Shown piece by piece: positions 8,691 to 16,806 of a DNA stretch of 64,000 nucleotides. The stretch is taken from the NCBI RefSeq assembly GCF_026343125.1, contig NZ_JAPEMB010000001.1, positions 1,116,001 to 1,180,000 of the forward strand, written 5' to 3'. The notes beneath the pieces were generated by a model that saw nothing but the letters and a program-made list of their open reading frames with translations, did no database searches and was not told where the DNA came from. This stretch comes from Streptomyces sp. NBC_00094. Lineage in GTDB: Bacteria > Actinomycetota > Actinomycetes > Streptomycetales > Streptomycetaceae. How positions within the stretch are numbered: the first letter of the stretch is position 1; each line of letters begins with the position of its first letter. The translations under genes and the position numbers were made by a program.

Positions 8691-9868
8691 CGGCCCACCT
8701 CGCGCTCGGCCGCGTCGACCCGTACGTCGTCGAAGGCGCCGTACAGGACCGTCCGCTCCGGGCCGTCGAGGCCCGCGCCGCCGCGTACGTGGGCCACGAA
8801 GTCCTCCGCGATCTGCTGGTCGGTGCGGTCCCGGAGCCGCTGGGCGTAGGAGGCGCCGGAGTCGCTGTCGGTCCGCTCGGGATCGAAGACGAGGTTCAGG
8901 GCGTGCGGGAACCGCTCGGCCAGCCGGGCCATGGGCTCGGCGGGCCGTACGGGATCGGTGAGCGTGGCCTCGACCCAGGACTGCTCATGGGGCGTGAGGG
9001 CGGGGTCGGCGAGCAGGTCGTCGAGCCGTCCCCGGATCCGGGCGAGGGGGCGCGGGACCGGGCAGTCGAGGCGCTCCGCGCCGATGACCGTCCCCTCGGG
9101 GCCGGCCGACGGGCCGAGATCGACGAGCCACATCGTCTTGCGGTGGTCGGTCTCGGAGAAGGAGTACGCGAGCGGGGAGCCGGAGTAGCGCACCCGGGGG
9201 GTGAGGGTCTGGCTGCCGTGGAGGTGGCCGAGCGCGACGTAGTCGACGCCGTCGAAGACCCCGGCGGGGACGGCGGCGACGCCGCCGACGGTGATGTCCC
9301 GCTCACTGTCGCTGGGGGCGCCGCCCGCCACGAAGGCGTGGGCGAGGACGACGGAGCGGGTGCCGGCGGGCCGCGCGGCGAGGTCGGCGCGGACGCGGTC
9401 CATGGCGGCGGCGAGGACGGCCTCGTGGCCGCCCTTCGCGGCGCCGAGCTGTTCCCGGACGAGGGCGGGTTCGAGGTAGGGCAGACCGTAGAGGGCGACG
9501 TCGCCGTGGGCGTCGGTGAGGACGACGGGGGTTCCGATGCCTGCCGGGTCGGTACGGAGGTGGATGCCGGCGCGCTCGATGAGCCCCGCGCCGACGCCGA
9601 GGCGGCGGGCCGAGTCGTGGTTGCCGGAGATCATGACGGTCGGCACCCCGGCCTCGGCGAGGCGGTGGAGGGCGGTGTCGAAGAGCTCGACGGCGGGCAG
9701 CGGCGGCACGGCCCGGTCGTAGACGTCCCCGGAGACGAGGACGGCGTCCACCCGGTGCGTGTGGACGGTCGTCACGAGGTGGTCGAGGAAGGCGGCCTGG
9801 GCGTCGAGGAGCCCGACACGGTGGAAGGACCGGCCGAGGTGCCAGTCCGAGGTGTGCAGGAGCCTCAC
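8687..9868 (-). CDS. sbcD: Exonuclease SbcCD subunit D
   Basis: A 393-aa Mre11-like nuclease subunit. The calcineurin-type phosphoesterase motifs are present: TSDWHLG near the N-terminus, SGDVYDRAVP, SGNHDS, and GHLHG further on, which bind the two metal ions. The GTG at 9868 (VRLLHTSDWHLG) is preferred over the in-frame ATG at 9934 because family members begin right before this motif and GGGACGG lies a suitable distance upstream. Its stop overlaps the sbcC start, giving an sbcD-sbcC operon. Confidence 0.94.
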   Translation of the reverse strand: MRLLHTSDWHLGRSFHRVGLLDAQAAFLDHLVTTVHTHRVDAVLVSGDVYDRAVPPLPAVELFDTALHRLAEAGVPTVMISGNHDSARRLGVGAGLIERAGIHLRTDPAGIGTPVVLTDAHGDVALYGLPYLEPALVREQLGAAKGGHEAVLAAAMDRVRADLAARPAGTRSVVLAHAFVAGGAPSDSERDITVGGVAAVPAGVFDGVDYVALGHLHGSQTLTPRVRYSGSPLAYSFSETDHRKTMWLVDLGPSAGPEGTVIGAERLDCPVPRPLARIRGRLDDLLADPALTPHEQSWVEATLTDPVRPAEPMARLAERFPHALNLVFDPERTDSDSGASYAQRLRDRTDQQIAEDFVAHVRGGAGLDGPERTVLYGAFDDVRVDAAEREVGR

Positions 9869-9997
9869 GATGCCGTCCCACCCCGCATGTGTGCCGCTCC
9901 TCGCCGCCGGTTCCCGTTCGTGTGCGCCCTCCACGCTATCCCGAGCGGATGTATGGGTGGGGCCGTACGGGATTCCCGCCGGAGAACCGGAGAACCC

Positions 9998-10048
9998 GAG
10001 GACCGAGGACCGAGGACCGAGGACCGGAGGACCGGAGGACCGAGGAGC
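9998..10048. repeat. 7-bp intergenic tandem repeat
   Basis: GAGGACC is repeated six times plus a GAGGAGC variant, with single-base insertions between the last copies. It occupies the 215-bp gap between the sbcD start and the yigZ-like stop; nothing else recognisable is there. Confidence 0.85.
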
Positions 10049-10083
10049 AGCGCGGGTCGCGGGGGCGTGACCGGCGAACGGGC

Positions 10084-10710
10084 TCAGGCGTCGCCGTACG
10101 CCTCTCCGCCGAGTGCGAGCTCCGCCGTGCCGGCCGTGGTGTCGGCGAGCCAGGCGCGGAAGGCCGGGACGTCCGCGTCCGGGAGGCCGATCTCGATCGT
10201 GACGGCCTCCGCGTACCGCACGTCCCGTACGGCACGGCCGGTCGCCCGCAGGTCGTTCTCCAGCTTCCCCGCCCGCTGGTGGTCGACGGTGACGGTGGCG
10301 AGCCGGAAGCGCTGCCGGGTCACCGTGCCGAGCTCGTCGAGCGCCTCGCCGACGGCGCCGCCGTACGCGCGGATGAGGCCGCCCGCGCCGAGCTTCACAC
10401 CGCCGTAGTACCGGGTGACGACGGCGGCGACGTAACGCATCTCACGGCGCAGGAGCATCTGGAGCATCGGCACGCCCGCCGTGCCGCCGGGCTCGCCGTC
10501 GTCGCTCGCCTTCTGGACGGAGGCGTCGGCGCCGAGGACGTACGCGAAGCAGTTGTGCGTGGCGGTGGGGTGCTCCTTGCGGATGCGCGCGACGAAGTCC
10601 TGCGCCTCCCGCTCGTCGGCGACGGGTGCCAGCGCGCAGAGGAAGCGCGAGCGGTTGATCTCGGTCTCGTGCACACCCTCGCGGGCGAGGGTGCGGTACT
10701 GCTCCTGCAT
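10084..10710 (-). CDS. YigZ/IMPACT family protein
   Basis: A 208-aa member of the UPF0029/IMPACT family. The N-terminal domain carries the family pattern with DDGEPGGTAGVPML and VVTRYYGGVKLGAGGLIRAY; the C-terminal ferredoxin-like domain follows from about residue 135. Eukaryotic IMPACT modulates Gcn2; the role of the bacterial proteins is not settled, with proposals around translation factors. No ribosome binding site is visible, and TAGGCT lies six bases upstream of the ATG, suggesting a leaderless mRNA. It is 9 bp downstream of the PucR-type gene on the same strand, so read-through is also possible. Confidence 0.9.
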   Translation of the reverse strand: MQEQYRTLAREGVHETEINRSRFLCALAPVADEREAQDFVARIRKEHPTATHNCFAYVLGADASVQKASDDGEPGGTAGVPMLQMLLRREMRYVAAVVTRYYGGVKLGAGGLIRAYGGAVGEALDELGTVTRQRFRLATVTVDHQRAGKLENDLRATGRAVRDVRYAEAVTIEIGLPDADVPAFRAWLADTTAGTAELALGGEAYGDA

Positions 10711-10716
10711 CCCGCC

Positions 10717-10722
10717 AGCCTA
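10717..10722 (-). promoter_or_regulatory. -10 element, leaderless start of the yigZ-like gene
   Basis: TAGGCT on the minus strand, six bases before the ATG at 10710. It overlaps the stop codon of the upstream regulator gene. Confidence 0.4.
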
Positions 10723-12195
10723 CGTTCCGTCCCCCTCGTACTCACCGGCGGCCGGTTCGGGGGCGGGGGCCAGGCCCGCGTAGGGCAGCGCGCGCAGGGC
10801 CAGGGCCCAGCCGAGGCGGGCCTCGCCGGACTCGCTGGAGCGGCCGGTGAGCTCGGCGATGCGGCCGATGCGGTTGAGGACGGTGTTGCGGTGGCAGTAG
10901 AGCTGTTCGGCGGCCCTCGCCGCCGAACAGCCGTGGTCCAGCCATACGCGGAGCGTGGTCAGGAGGGCGGCCCGCTCGCCGCCCGTGGCCAGCACCGGCC
11001 CGAGGTGGACGGTGACGATCCGCTCGGCGATGTCGCCGCGGGTGCCGAGGAGCACCTCGGCGAGCCGGTCGTCGAAGACGGCGGCCTCGCCGCTGCCCGC
11101 CGGGAGGGTACGGAGGGTCTGCTCGGCGAGCCGGAGCGCGCGGCCGGCCTGGGAGAGCCGTTCGAACTCCGGGGAGATCCCGGCGGTGGCGCCGGTCAGC
11201 TCCCGCAGGGCGTCCAGGAGGGCGCGCGCGGCCGGGTCGGCGGAGCCGCGGGGACCGGCTGCGGGCCGGCCGGCGGGCGTGTCACGGCGGGGCAGCCGGA
11301 CGATCCCCACGTACCGGCCGGAGCGGGGCCGCCAGAACGACCACATCCCCCGGGCCTCCAGGAGGGGCGCCGGGTGCGGCGGGGCGGCGGGGTCCTGGGC
11401 GGCGACCACGACGACGTACCGGTCGTGCGCGGGGACGCCGAGCGCGGCGGCCGCGGCCGAGGCGACGGCGGGGTCGTCGGCGCGGCCGTCGAGGAGCGCC
11501 TCGAAGAGGGCGACGCGCCGGGTGTCCCGGCGGCTCTGGAGCTCCAGCTGGGCGAGCCGGTACTCGTCGGCCATGGCGACGGAGTAGCGGTCGATGGTCT
11601 CCCAGACGCCGCCGGCCATGTCGAGCTCCACGTCCCTGCTGTCGGCCTCCCGCCCGGCCCTGGCCCTGAGGTGCTCGGCCATGACCTGCCACAGCACCCG
11701 GCCGCCACGCCGGTAGGCCTGGAGGACGGTGTCGAGGGGCACGCCCTGCTCGGCGCGGCGGCGGCCGGTCTCGCGGGCCGCCCGCTCGAAGTCGCCGCCG
11801 GTCGGGGCGAGGCCGCCGAAGTCCTCCAGGGCGCGCAGGAGGTTGTCTCGGCAGATCTCCCAGAGGTCGTCGCGGGTCACGGGGGCGTCGGAGGCGTACG
11901 TACCGGAGTGGGCGCGGATGTCGTCGACGGCGCGGTCGGTGAGCCGGTCGACGTCGGCCAGCATCGCCGTGGAGAGCGCGCGCCGGAGCGCCCCGGAACC
12001 GGCGTCGGACCCGAGGAGCGTATGGGCTCCGCCGGGGCGGGGGGCGCTGGGGTAGGAGGTGCCGGGGCGAGGGGCGGCGGGGCGGGGCGTGCGCCCGGCA
12101 CCGTCGGCGCGGACGGCACCGTCGGTGCGGTCCGGGCGCGCGGCGGTCGCGCGGGGTTCGCCGCCGGGGCGAGGGGCGGCCGGGCTGTGCGTCAT
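10720..12195 (-). CDS. PucR-type helix-turn-helix transcriptional regulator
   Basis: A 491-aa regulator. The C-terminus holds the PucR HTH (HTH_30) block: VRVWLDHGCSAARAAEQLYC, then RNTVLNRIGRIAELTGR. The middle resembles the GGDEF-like/RsbT-antagonist region common in actinomycete PucR proteins. The N-terminal 60 or so residues are Pro/Ala/Arg-rich and probably disordered. The ATG at 12195 has a TACGGT box seven bases upstream; the 33 extra codons of the longer frame look non-coding. It is divergent from an acyl-CoA synthetase, which it might control, although the palindrome there looks more like a TetR site. Confidence 0.85.
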   Translation of the reverse strand: MTHSPAAPRPGGEPRATAARPDRTDGAVRADGAGRTPRPAAPRPGTSYPSAPRPGGAHTLLGSDAGSGALRRALSTAMLADVDRLTDRAVDDIRAHSGTYASDAPVTRDDLWEICRDNLLRALEDFGGLAPTGGDFERAARETGRRRAEQGVPLDTVLQAYRRGGRVLWQVMAEHLRARAGREADSRDVELDMAGGVWETIDRYSVAMADEYRLAQLELQSRRDTRRVALFEALLDGRADDPAVASAAAAALGVPAHDRYVVVVAAQDPAAPPHPAPLLEARGMWSFWRPRSGRYVGIVRLPRRDTPAGRPAAGPRGSADPAARALLDALRELTGATAGISPEFERLSQAGRALRLAEQTLRTLPAGSGEAAVFDDRLAEVLLGTRGDIAERIVTVHLGPVLATGGERAALLTTLRVWLDHGCSAARAAEQLYCHRNTVLNRIGRIAELTGRSSESGEARLGWALALRALPYAGLAPAPEPAAGEYEGDGT

Positions 12196-12202
12196 GGCTC
12201 GC

Positions 12203-12208
12203 ACCGTA
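12203..12208 (-). promoter_or_regulatory. -10 element of the PucR-type gene
   Basis: TACGGT on the minus strand, seven bases before the ATG at 12195, without an obvious ribosome binding site between. Confidence 0.4.
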
Positions 12209-12343
12209 GCCCCGGGATTTGGCGAATGCCACGGGTCGCGCACGGCAGGGGGGCCACTGCCCACCTCCGTACCGCACATGGTGGGCACCTGCACATGGCA
12301 TCCGGACGGCGCCGCGGCGGATTCTGTGCCGTGTCAGCCGATC

Positions 12344-12361
12344 GTCAACAGCGCTGTTGAC
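12344..12361. promoter_or_regulatory. Perfect 18-bp palindromic operator upstream of the acyl-CoA synthetase
   Basis: GTCAACAGC directly followed by GCTGTTGAC, a perfect palindrome 21 bp before the synthetase start, in a position overlapping promoter or leader. Symmetry and length fit a TetR-family dimer site. No TetR gene adjoins, so the regulator must be encoded elsewhere or be another family. Confidence 0.65.
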
Positions 12362-12382
12362 TCCGCATCCCTGGAGCGTGAA

Positions 12383-13870
12383 ATGTCACTGAGCGTCGCC
12401 GACGTCCTGGGCGAGTCCGCCCGCCACTTCCCCGACCGGATCGCGGTCGTCGAGGGCGCGGCCCGCCTGACCTACCGGGAGCTGTGGACGGAGGCGCTGC
12501 GCTGCGCGGCCGGACTGCGGGAGGCGGGCCTGAAGCCGGGCGACCGGCTGGCCGTGCTGCTGCCGAACACCACCGAGTTCCTGCGCGTGTACTACGGCGC
12601 CCTGGCCGCCGGCCTGACCGTCGTGCCGGTGCACGCGCTGCTCGTCGCCGACGAGGTCCGGTACGTCCTGGAGCACAGCGGCGCGGCGGGCATCGTGAGC
12701 GGCGGCCCGCTCTGGGCGGTGGCCGACGAGGCCGCGCGAGCGGCCGGCGTGCGCGCCTTCCAGGGGGCGCCCACGGCGTCGGAGCCGCTCGCCTCGGCGG
12801 AGCCTGCCGATCCCCAGGACGTCGCGGTGATCCTCTACACGAGCGGCACGACGGGCCGCCCCAGGGGCGCCCTCCTCACCCACCTCAACATCGTCATGAA
12901 CGCCTCCGTGACCTCGCAGGACCTCCTCGGGCTCGGCGAGGGCGACGTGGTCCTCGGCTGTCTGCCGCTCTTCCACAGCTACGGCCAGACCTGCGCCATG
13001 AACGGGACGCTGCGCCAGGGCGCGACGCTCGTCCTGATGCCCCGTTTCAGCGGCCCCGCGGCCCTGGCGGTGCTCGCCGACGAGGGCGTGACGGTCTTCA
13101 TGGGGGTGCCGACGATGTACCACGCGCTGGTGGAGGCCGCCGCGGGCTCCGACCGGCGCCCGACGGCCCTGCGCGCCGCCGTGTCGGGCGGCGCGGCCCT
13201 GCCGGTCGCCGTCCTCGAGCGGTTCGAGGAGGCCTTCCGTACCCAGGTCCTGGAGGGGTACGGCCTGACGGAGACCTCACCGGTCGCCACCTTCAACCAG
13301 CCGCACATCGGCCGCCGGCCCGGGACGGTCGGGCACCCGGTGTGGGGCGTGGAGACGAGGATCGCGGACGAGGCCGTCGAGCGGGAGATCCTGCTGCTCG
13401 CGGACGGCGAGGTCGGCGAGGTCGTGGTCCGGGGCCACAACGTCTTCGCGGGCTACCTCGACGACCCGGCGGCGACGGAGGCGGCCGTCGTGGACGGCTG
13501 GTTCCGCACGGGCGACCTGGGCGTCCTGGACGAGGACGGCTTCCTGCGGATCGTGGACCGGAAGAAGGACCTGGTCATCCGGGGCGGCTTCAACATCTAC
13601 CCGCGCGAGGTCGAGGAGGTGCTCGTGCGCCATCCCGGGGTCTCGGAGGTGGCGGTGATCGGCGTCCCCGACGACGCGAAGGGCGAGGAGGTGTGCGCCG
13701 TGGTGGTACGCCGGGAGGGCGCCGCCCCGCTCTCCGAGGAGGAGCTCGTGAAGTGGTCGCGGGAGCGGCTCGGCCGGCACAAGTACCCGCGGATCGTGCG
13801 CTTCGTGGAGGCGCTCCCGCTCGGCCCGACCGGAAAGGTGCTCAAGCGGGCGTTGGTGTCGGGGGGTTGA
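12383..13870 (+). CDS. Acyl-CoA synthetase (AMP-dependent ligase)
   Basis: A 495-aa ANL-superfamily ligase that should activate a carboxylic (fatty) acid to its CoA thioester with ATP. Motifs in order: the P-loop-like YTSGTTGRPRGALLTH, the GYGLTETSP adenylation motif, GWFRTGDLG, the hinge/RKKDLVIRGGFNIYPREVEE block, and the catalytic lysine near the end in PTGKVLKR. The ATG at 12383 has GGAGCG eight bases upstream. It sits behind a perfect 18-bp palindrome and is monocistronic or co-transcribed with the carboxylesterase 81 bp downstream. Medium- or long-chain substrates are likely but not proven. Confidence 0.92.
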   Translation: MSLSVADVLGESARHFPDRIAVVEGAARLTYRELWTEALRCAAGLREAGLKPGDRLAVLLPNTTEFLRVYYGALAAGLTVVPVHALLVADEVRYVLEHSGAAGIVSGGPLWAVADEAARAAGVRAFQGAPTASEPLASAEPADPQDVAVILYTSGTTGRPRGALLTHLNIVMNASVTSQDLLGLGEGDVVLGCLPLFHSYGQTCAMNGTLRQGATLVLMPRFSGPAALAVLADEGVTVFMGVPTMYHALVEAAAGSDRRPTALRAAVSGGAALPVAVLERFEEAFRTQVLEGYGLTETSPVATFNQPHIGRRPGTVGHPVWGVETRIADEAVEREILLLADGEVGEVVVRGHNVFAGYLDDPAATEAAVVDGWFRTGDLGVLDEDGFLRIVDRKKDLVIRGGFNIYPREVEEVLVRHPGVSEVAVIGVPDDAKGEEVCAVVVRREGAAPLSEEELVKWSRERLGRHKYPRIVRFVEALPLGPTGKVLKRALVSGG

Positions 13871-13914
13871 CCGGAAGCCCTGCCCGAGCCGCATGATCTG
13901 GACGGTGCGTCACC

Positions 13915-13942
13915 GTCGACCCAGGAAAGTCGACCCAGGAAA
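13915..13942 (+). repeat. Tandemly duplicated 14-bp ribosome-binding region
   Basis: GTCGACCCAGGAAA occurs twice, head to tail, with the second copy continuing into GGTG just before the esterase ATG. Each copy carries an AGGA core, so the gene has two candidate Shine-Dalgarno sequences, 10 and 24 bases away. Confidence 0.85.
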
Positions 13943-13951
13943 GGTGAATCG

Positions 13952-15484
13952 ATGTCGGAGTACGTCGCGGAACACGTCCAGGACGGTCCCGGAGCCCGCA
14001 CACGGCACGGCGTTCTGCGGGGCGCCCTGAAGGACGGTGTGGCGTCGTTCCTCGGAATCCCCTACGCACAGGCGCCCGTCGGGGCGCTGCGGTTCCGCGC
14101 GCCGGAGCCGGTGGAGGCCTGGGAAGGGATACGGGAGGCCACCGCCTTCGGGCCGACGGCGCCCAAGCGCCCGTACGCCCCGCCGCTCGACGCGCTGCTC
14201 CCCGACCCCGAGGTGGCGGGCGACGACTGCCTCAACCTCAACGTCTGGGCTCCCTGGCCGGCCGCCGGTCTCGGCGAGGACGGTCCCGGCAAGGACGGTC
14301 CGGGCGACGGAGGCACCGCCGACGGCGGGCGCCCCGTCATGGTCTGGATCCACGGCGGGTCACTGGTCCACGGCTCCTCGGCGGTCCCCGTCTACGACGG
14401 CACCGCCTTCGCCCGGGACGGCGTCGTCCTCGTCTCGATCAACTACCGGCTCGGCATCGAAGGGTTCGGGGTCTTCCCCGACGCGCCCACCAATCTCGGT
14501 CTGCGCGACCAGATCGCCGCGCTGACCTGGGTACGGGAGAACATCGCGGCCTTCGGCGGGGACCCGGAGCGGGTCACCGTGTTCGGCGAGTCGGCCGGGG
14601 CGATCTCGATCGCCGCCCTGCTCGCCTCACCGCTCGCGAAGGGCCTGTTCCGGCGGGCCGTGATCCAGAGCGGGGCGCCGATCGCCCGGTCGATCGACGT
14701 CGCCCGGATGACCACGGAGGCGATCGCCGCGCGGCTCAAGGTGCCGGCGACGGCGGAGGCGTTCGCCGGTGTCGACCCGGAGCAGCTGCTCGCGGCGCAG
14801 ACCGCGGTGACGGGCAAGGGCAATCCCGTGCTCAACAGGCACACCTTCCACATCGCCGTGGACGGCGACGTCCTGCCGGACCATCCGGGGGACCTGCTCG
14901 CGGACGGCGCTTCGGCGGACGTGGAGCTGCTGATGGGCACGAACACGGACGAGTACCGGCTGTGGTTCGTGCCGGGCGGGCACACCGAGAAGGTGGGGTC
15001 CCTGGCGCAGCGGTTCCTGCTCCGGAAGGGGCGGATATCGCCCCGGGTGGCGAAGGTGTACCGAGAGGGCCGGCCGCAGGAGAAGCCGGGCGAGGTCCTG
15101 GGCGTGATCGCGGCGGACAAGCTGCTGCGGATTCCGCTGAACATGCTCGCGGACGCCCGGCTGAACTCCGGCGGGTCCGCCGCGACGTATCTGTACGAGT
15201 TCGGCTGGGGCTCGCCCGTGCTCGGCCTCCGCGCCTGCCACGCGCTCGAACTCGGCTTCGTCTTCGACACGCTCGACCTGCCGGAGACGCGCGCCCTGAC
15301 GGGGCCGGACGCTCCTCAGGACCTGGCCACGGCGATGCACGCGGCATGGGTGGCCTTCGCCGAGACCGGCGACCCGGGGTGGCGTCCGTGGGGTCCTGCG
15401 CGCCCGGTGATGACGTTCGGCCCGGGCCTCCCGTCCGTGGTCGAGGCCCCGCGCGAGGCCGAACGGCGCGCGTGGGAGGTCTGA
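13952..15484 (+). CDS. Carboxylesterase type B (para-nitrobenzyl esterase type)
   Basis: A 510-aa alpha/beta-hydrolase of the carboxylesterase/cholinesterase family. Seen: GIPYAQAPVGALRF near residue 35, EDCLNLNVW-like block (DDCLNLNVW), oxyanion loop VWIHGGSLVHGS, and the nucleophile elbow FGESAGAIS. There is no signal peptide, so the enzyme is probably cytoplasmic. A glycine/aspartate-rich insertion (about residues 108-126) precedes the oxyanion loop. It follows the acyl-CoA synthetase on the same strand and has a duplicated ribosome-binding region. It hydrolyses an ester of unknown identity. Confidence 0.92.
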   Translation: MSEYVAEHVQDGPGARTRHGVLRGALKDGVASFLGIPYAQAPVGALRFRAPEPVEAWEGIREATAFGPTAPKRPYAPPLDALLPDPEVAGDDCLNLNVWAPWPAAGLGEDGPGKDGPGDGGTADGGRPVMVWIHGGSLVHGSSAVPVYDGTAFARDGVVLVSINYRLGIEGFGVFPDAPTNLGLRDQIAALTWVRENIAAFGGDPERVTVFGESAGAISIAALLASPLAKGLFRRAVIQSGAPIARSIDVARMTTEAIAARLKVPATAEAFAGVDPEQLLAAQTAVTGKGNPVLNRHTFHIAVDGDVLPDHPGDLLADGASADVELLMGTNTDEYRLWFVPGGHTEKVGSLAQRFLLRKGRISPRVAKVYREGRPQEKPGEVLGVIAADKLLRIPLNMLADARLNSGGSAATYLYEFGWGSPVLGLRACHALELGFVFDTLDLPETRALTGPDAPQDLATAMHAAWVAFAETGDPGWRPWGPARPVMTFGPGLPSVVEAPREAERRAWEV

Positions 15485-15563
15485 GGGTCCCGGCGGGAAT
15501 CACGGCGGGGCGCGGCTCGTTCTCCACGGGGACGGGCCGATCCGACGAGAGGCAGCAGAAGCG

Positions 15564-16043
15564 ATGAGCGTCGACACCACGACCACCGAGCCGACGGAGG
15601 AGCCGGCGGCGTCGGTGGAGCCGGCCGAACCGGCCGCGTACTCCGCGGCGGAGACGGTACGGCGGATCCTGACGTCCACCGGCGACACCTGGGCGGTGGT
15701 GGGCCTCTCCTCCAACCGGGCGCGGGCCGCGTACGGCGTGGCGGGCGTGCTCCAGCGCTTCGGGAAGCGGATCGTCCCGGTCCACCCGAAGGCGGAGACG
15801 GTCCACGGCGAGCAGGGGTACGCCTCGCTGGCCGACATCCCGTTCCCGGTCGACGTCGTGGACGTGTTCGTCAACAGCGAGCAGGCGGGCGGGATCGCCG
15901 ACGAGGCCGTCGCGATCGGTGCCAAGGCGGTCTGGTTCCAGCTGGACGTGATCGACGAGGCCGCGTTCGCCCGGACCCGCGGGGCGGGCCTGGACATGGT
16001 CATGGACCGCTGCCCCGCGATCGAGATCCCGCGCCTCGGCTGA
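15564..16043 (+). CDS. CoA-binding domain protein (YccU type)
   Basis: A 159-aa Rossmann-fold CoA-binding protein. After a Thr/Glu/Pro-rich N-terminus of about 30 residues come TWAVVGLSSNRARAAYGVAGVLQ, IVPVHPKAE, LADIPFPVDVVDVFV and VWFQLDVIDEAA, the standard order of this family. The single-domain form has no established reaction. It has AGAGGCAGCAG before the ATG and ends just upstream of a strong hairpin. Confidence 0.88.
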   Translation: MSVDTTTTEPTEEPAASVEPAEPAAYSAAETVRRILTSTGDTWAVVGLSSNRARAAYGVAGVLQRFGKRIVPVHPKAETVHGEQGYASLADIPFPVDVVDVFVNSEQAGGIADEAVAIGAKAVWFQLDVIDEAAFARTRGAGLDMVMDRCPAIEIPRLG

Positions 16044-16047
16044 CGTG

Positions 16048-16085
16048 CGACCGACCGACCGGCCGCCCAGCCCGTCGGTCGGTCG
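16048..16085. terminator. 12-bp stem hairpin between convergent genes
   Basis: CGACCGACCGAC (16048-16059) pairs perfectly with GTCGGTCGGTCG (16074-16085) around a 14-base loop. It begins 5 bp after the CoA-binding gene's stop and lies between two convergent genes, so it probably terminates both. Confidence 0.65.
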
Positions 16086-16092
16086 GAAGGAC

Positions 16093-16119
16093 GGACGCGA
16101 CGGACGCGACGGACGCGAC
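16093..16119. repeat. 9-bp tandem repeat abutting a stop codon
   Basis: GGACGCGAC three times in perfect register, ending three bases from the stop codon of the XRE-cupin gene. Confidence 0.85.
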
Positions 16120-16122
16120 GGC

Positions 16123-16695
16123 TCAGCGCGCGGGCGGGATGGAGACGGCCATCGTCATCTCGACCGGTTCGTCCCCGTCGTTGCGGTAGGCGTGCGCCAC
16201 GTTGGCCTCGAAGACCGCGGAGGTGCCGGCCGGAAGCCGGTGCTCCACGTCGTCCACGACCAGGGTGAGGACACCGGCGGAGACGTTCAGAAGCTCGGTC
16301 GTGCCGTCCGGGTGCGGGTCTGACGCGGAGCCGTCGCCCGGCATGAGGGTCCAGGACCACAGCTCCAGCGGGCCGCGGGCCTCGGTGCCGACGAGCAGGG
16401 TGGTGTGGCTGCCGGTGGAGGTGGACCACATGCGGACGGCCTGGTCGGGCGGGACGAGCCTGACCTGGGGGCCCTGCTCGTAGTCGAGGAGGGTCGTGAT
16501 GGAGACGCCCAGGGCGTCGGCCAGCTTCACCGTGGTGCCGACGCTGGGGTTCGTCCGGGCCTGCTCGATCTGGATGATCATTCCCCGGCTGACCCCCGCC
16601 CGTGCGGCGAGCGCGTCCAGGGTGAATCCCCGCTCCTTGCGCCAGCGCTTCAGGTTCCGGGCGAGCGACTGCGTGAGCTGGTCGAGGTCCGACAC
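16123..16695 (-). CDS. XRE-family regulator with cupin domain
   Basis: A 190-aa regulator. The HTH lies near residues 8-63 (TLDALAARAGVSRGMIIQIE); a cupin domain follows at about 105-185 with small-molecule or metal-binding potential (DPHPDGTTELLNV, then AHAYRNDGDEPVEMTM). The GTG at 16695 (VSDLDQL) is favoured over an ATG at 16728 because the HTH follows at the usual distance and the upstream codons would cover two palindromes. It is divergent from an EamA exporter, a very common pairing, and probably represses that exporter. Confidence 0.9.
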   Translation of the reverse strand: MSDLDQLTQSLARNLKRWRKERGFTLDALAARAGVSRGMIIQIEQARTNPSVGTTVKLADALGVSITTLLDYEQGPQVRLVPPDQAVRMWSTSTGSHTTLLVGTEARGPLELWSWTLMPGDGSASDPHPDGTTELLNVSAGVLTLVVDDVEHRLPAGTSAVFEANVAHAYRNDGDEPVEMTMAVSIPPAR

Positions 16696-16701
16696 ATTCC
16701 G

Positions 16702-16739
16702 TCCAATATTTTGGATGACAGAGTTCAATAGAGTGAACT
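16702..16739. promoter_or_regulatory. Two inverted repeats in the XRE-cupin/EamA divergent promoter
   Basis: TCCAA-TATT-TTGGA (16702-16715) and AGTTCA-N6-TGAACT (16722-16739) lie in an unusually AT-rich stretch between the divergent genes. They are the best candidates for the XRE-cupin operator. Confidence 0.5.
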
Positions 16740-16806
16740 ACGGTGAGCTGTACCCGATCGTTCACTGCACTGTACTGCGTCCCGTCCGACGCGACTGCGA
16801 GGATCC

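Noticed and set aside
5571..8849. Open frame of more than 1000 codons antisense to sbcC
   Set aside because: Product is Gly/Val/Glu/Arg-rich low-complexity, typical of a shadow frame in GC-rich DNA; the opposite strand has full SbcC motifs.
12059..12382. N-terminal extension of the acyl-CoA synthetase
   Set aside because: Would run through the divergent regulator's start and the 18-bp palindrome; GGAGCG before the ATG at 12383 fits better.
12383..15484. Secondary-metabolite gene cluster
   Set aside because: No ketosynthase, NRPS, terpene synthase or RiPP genes; ligase and esterase are ordinary isolated enzymes.
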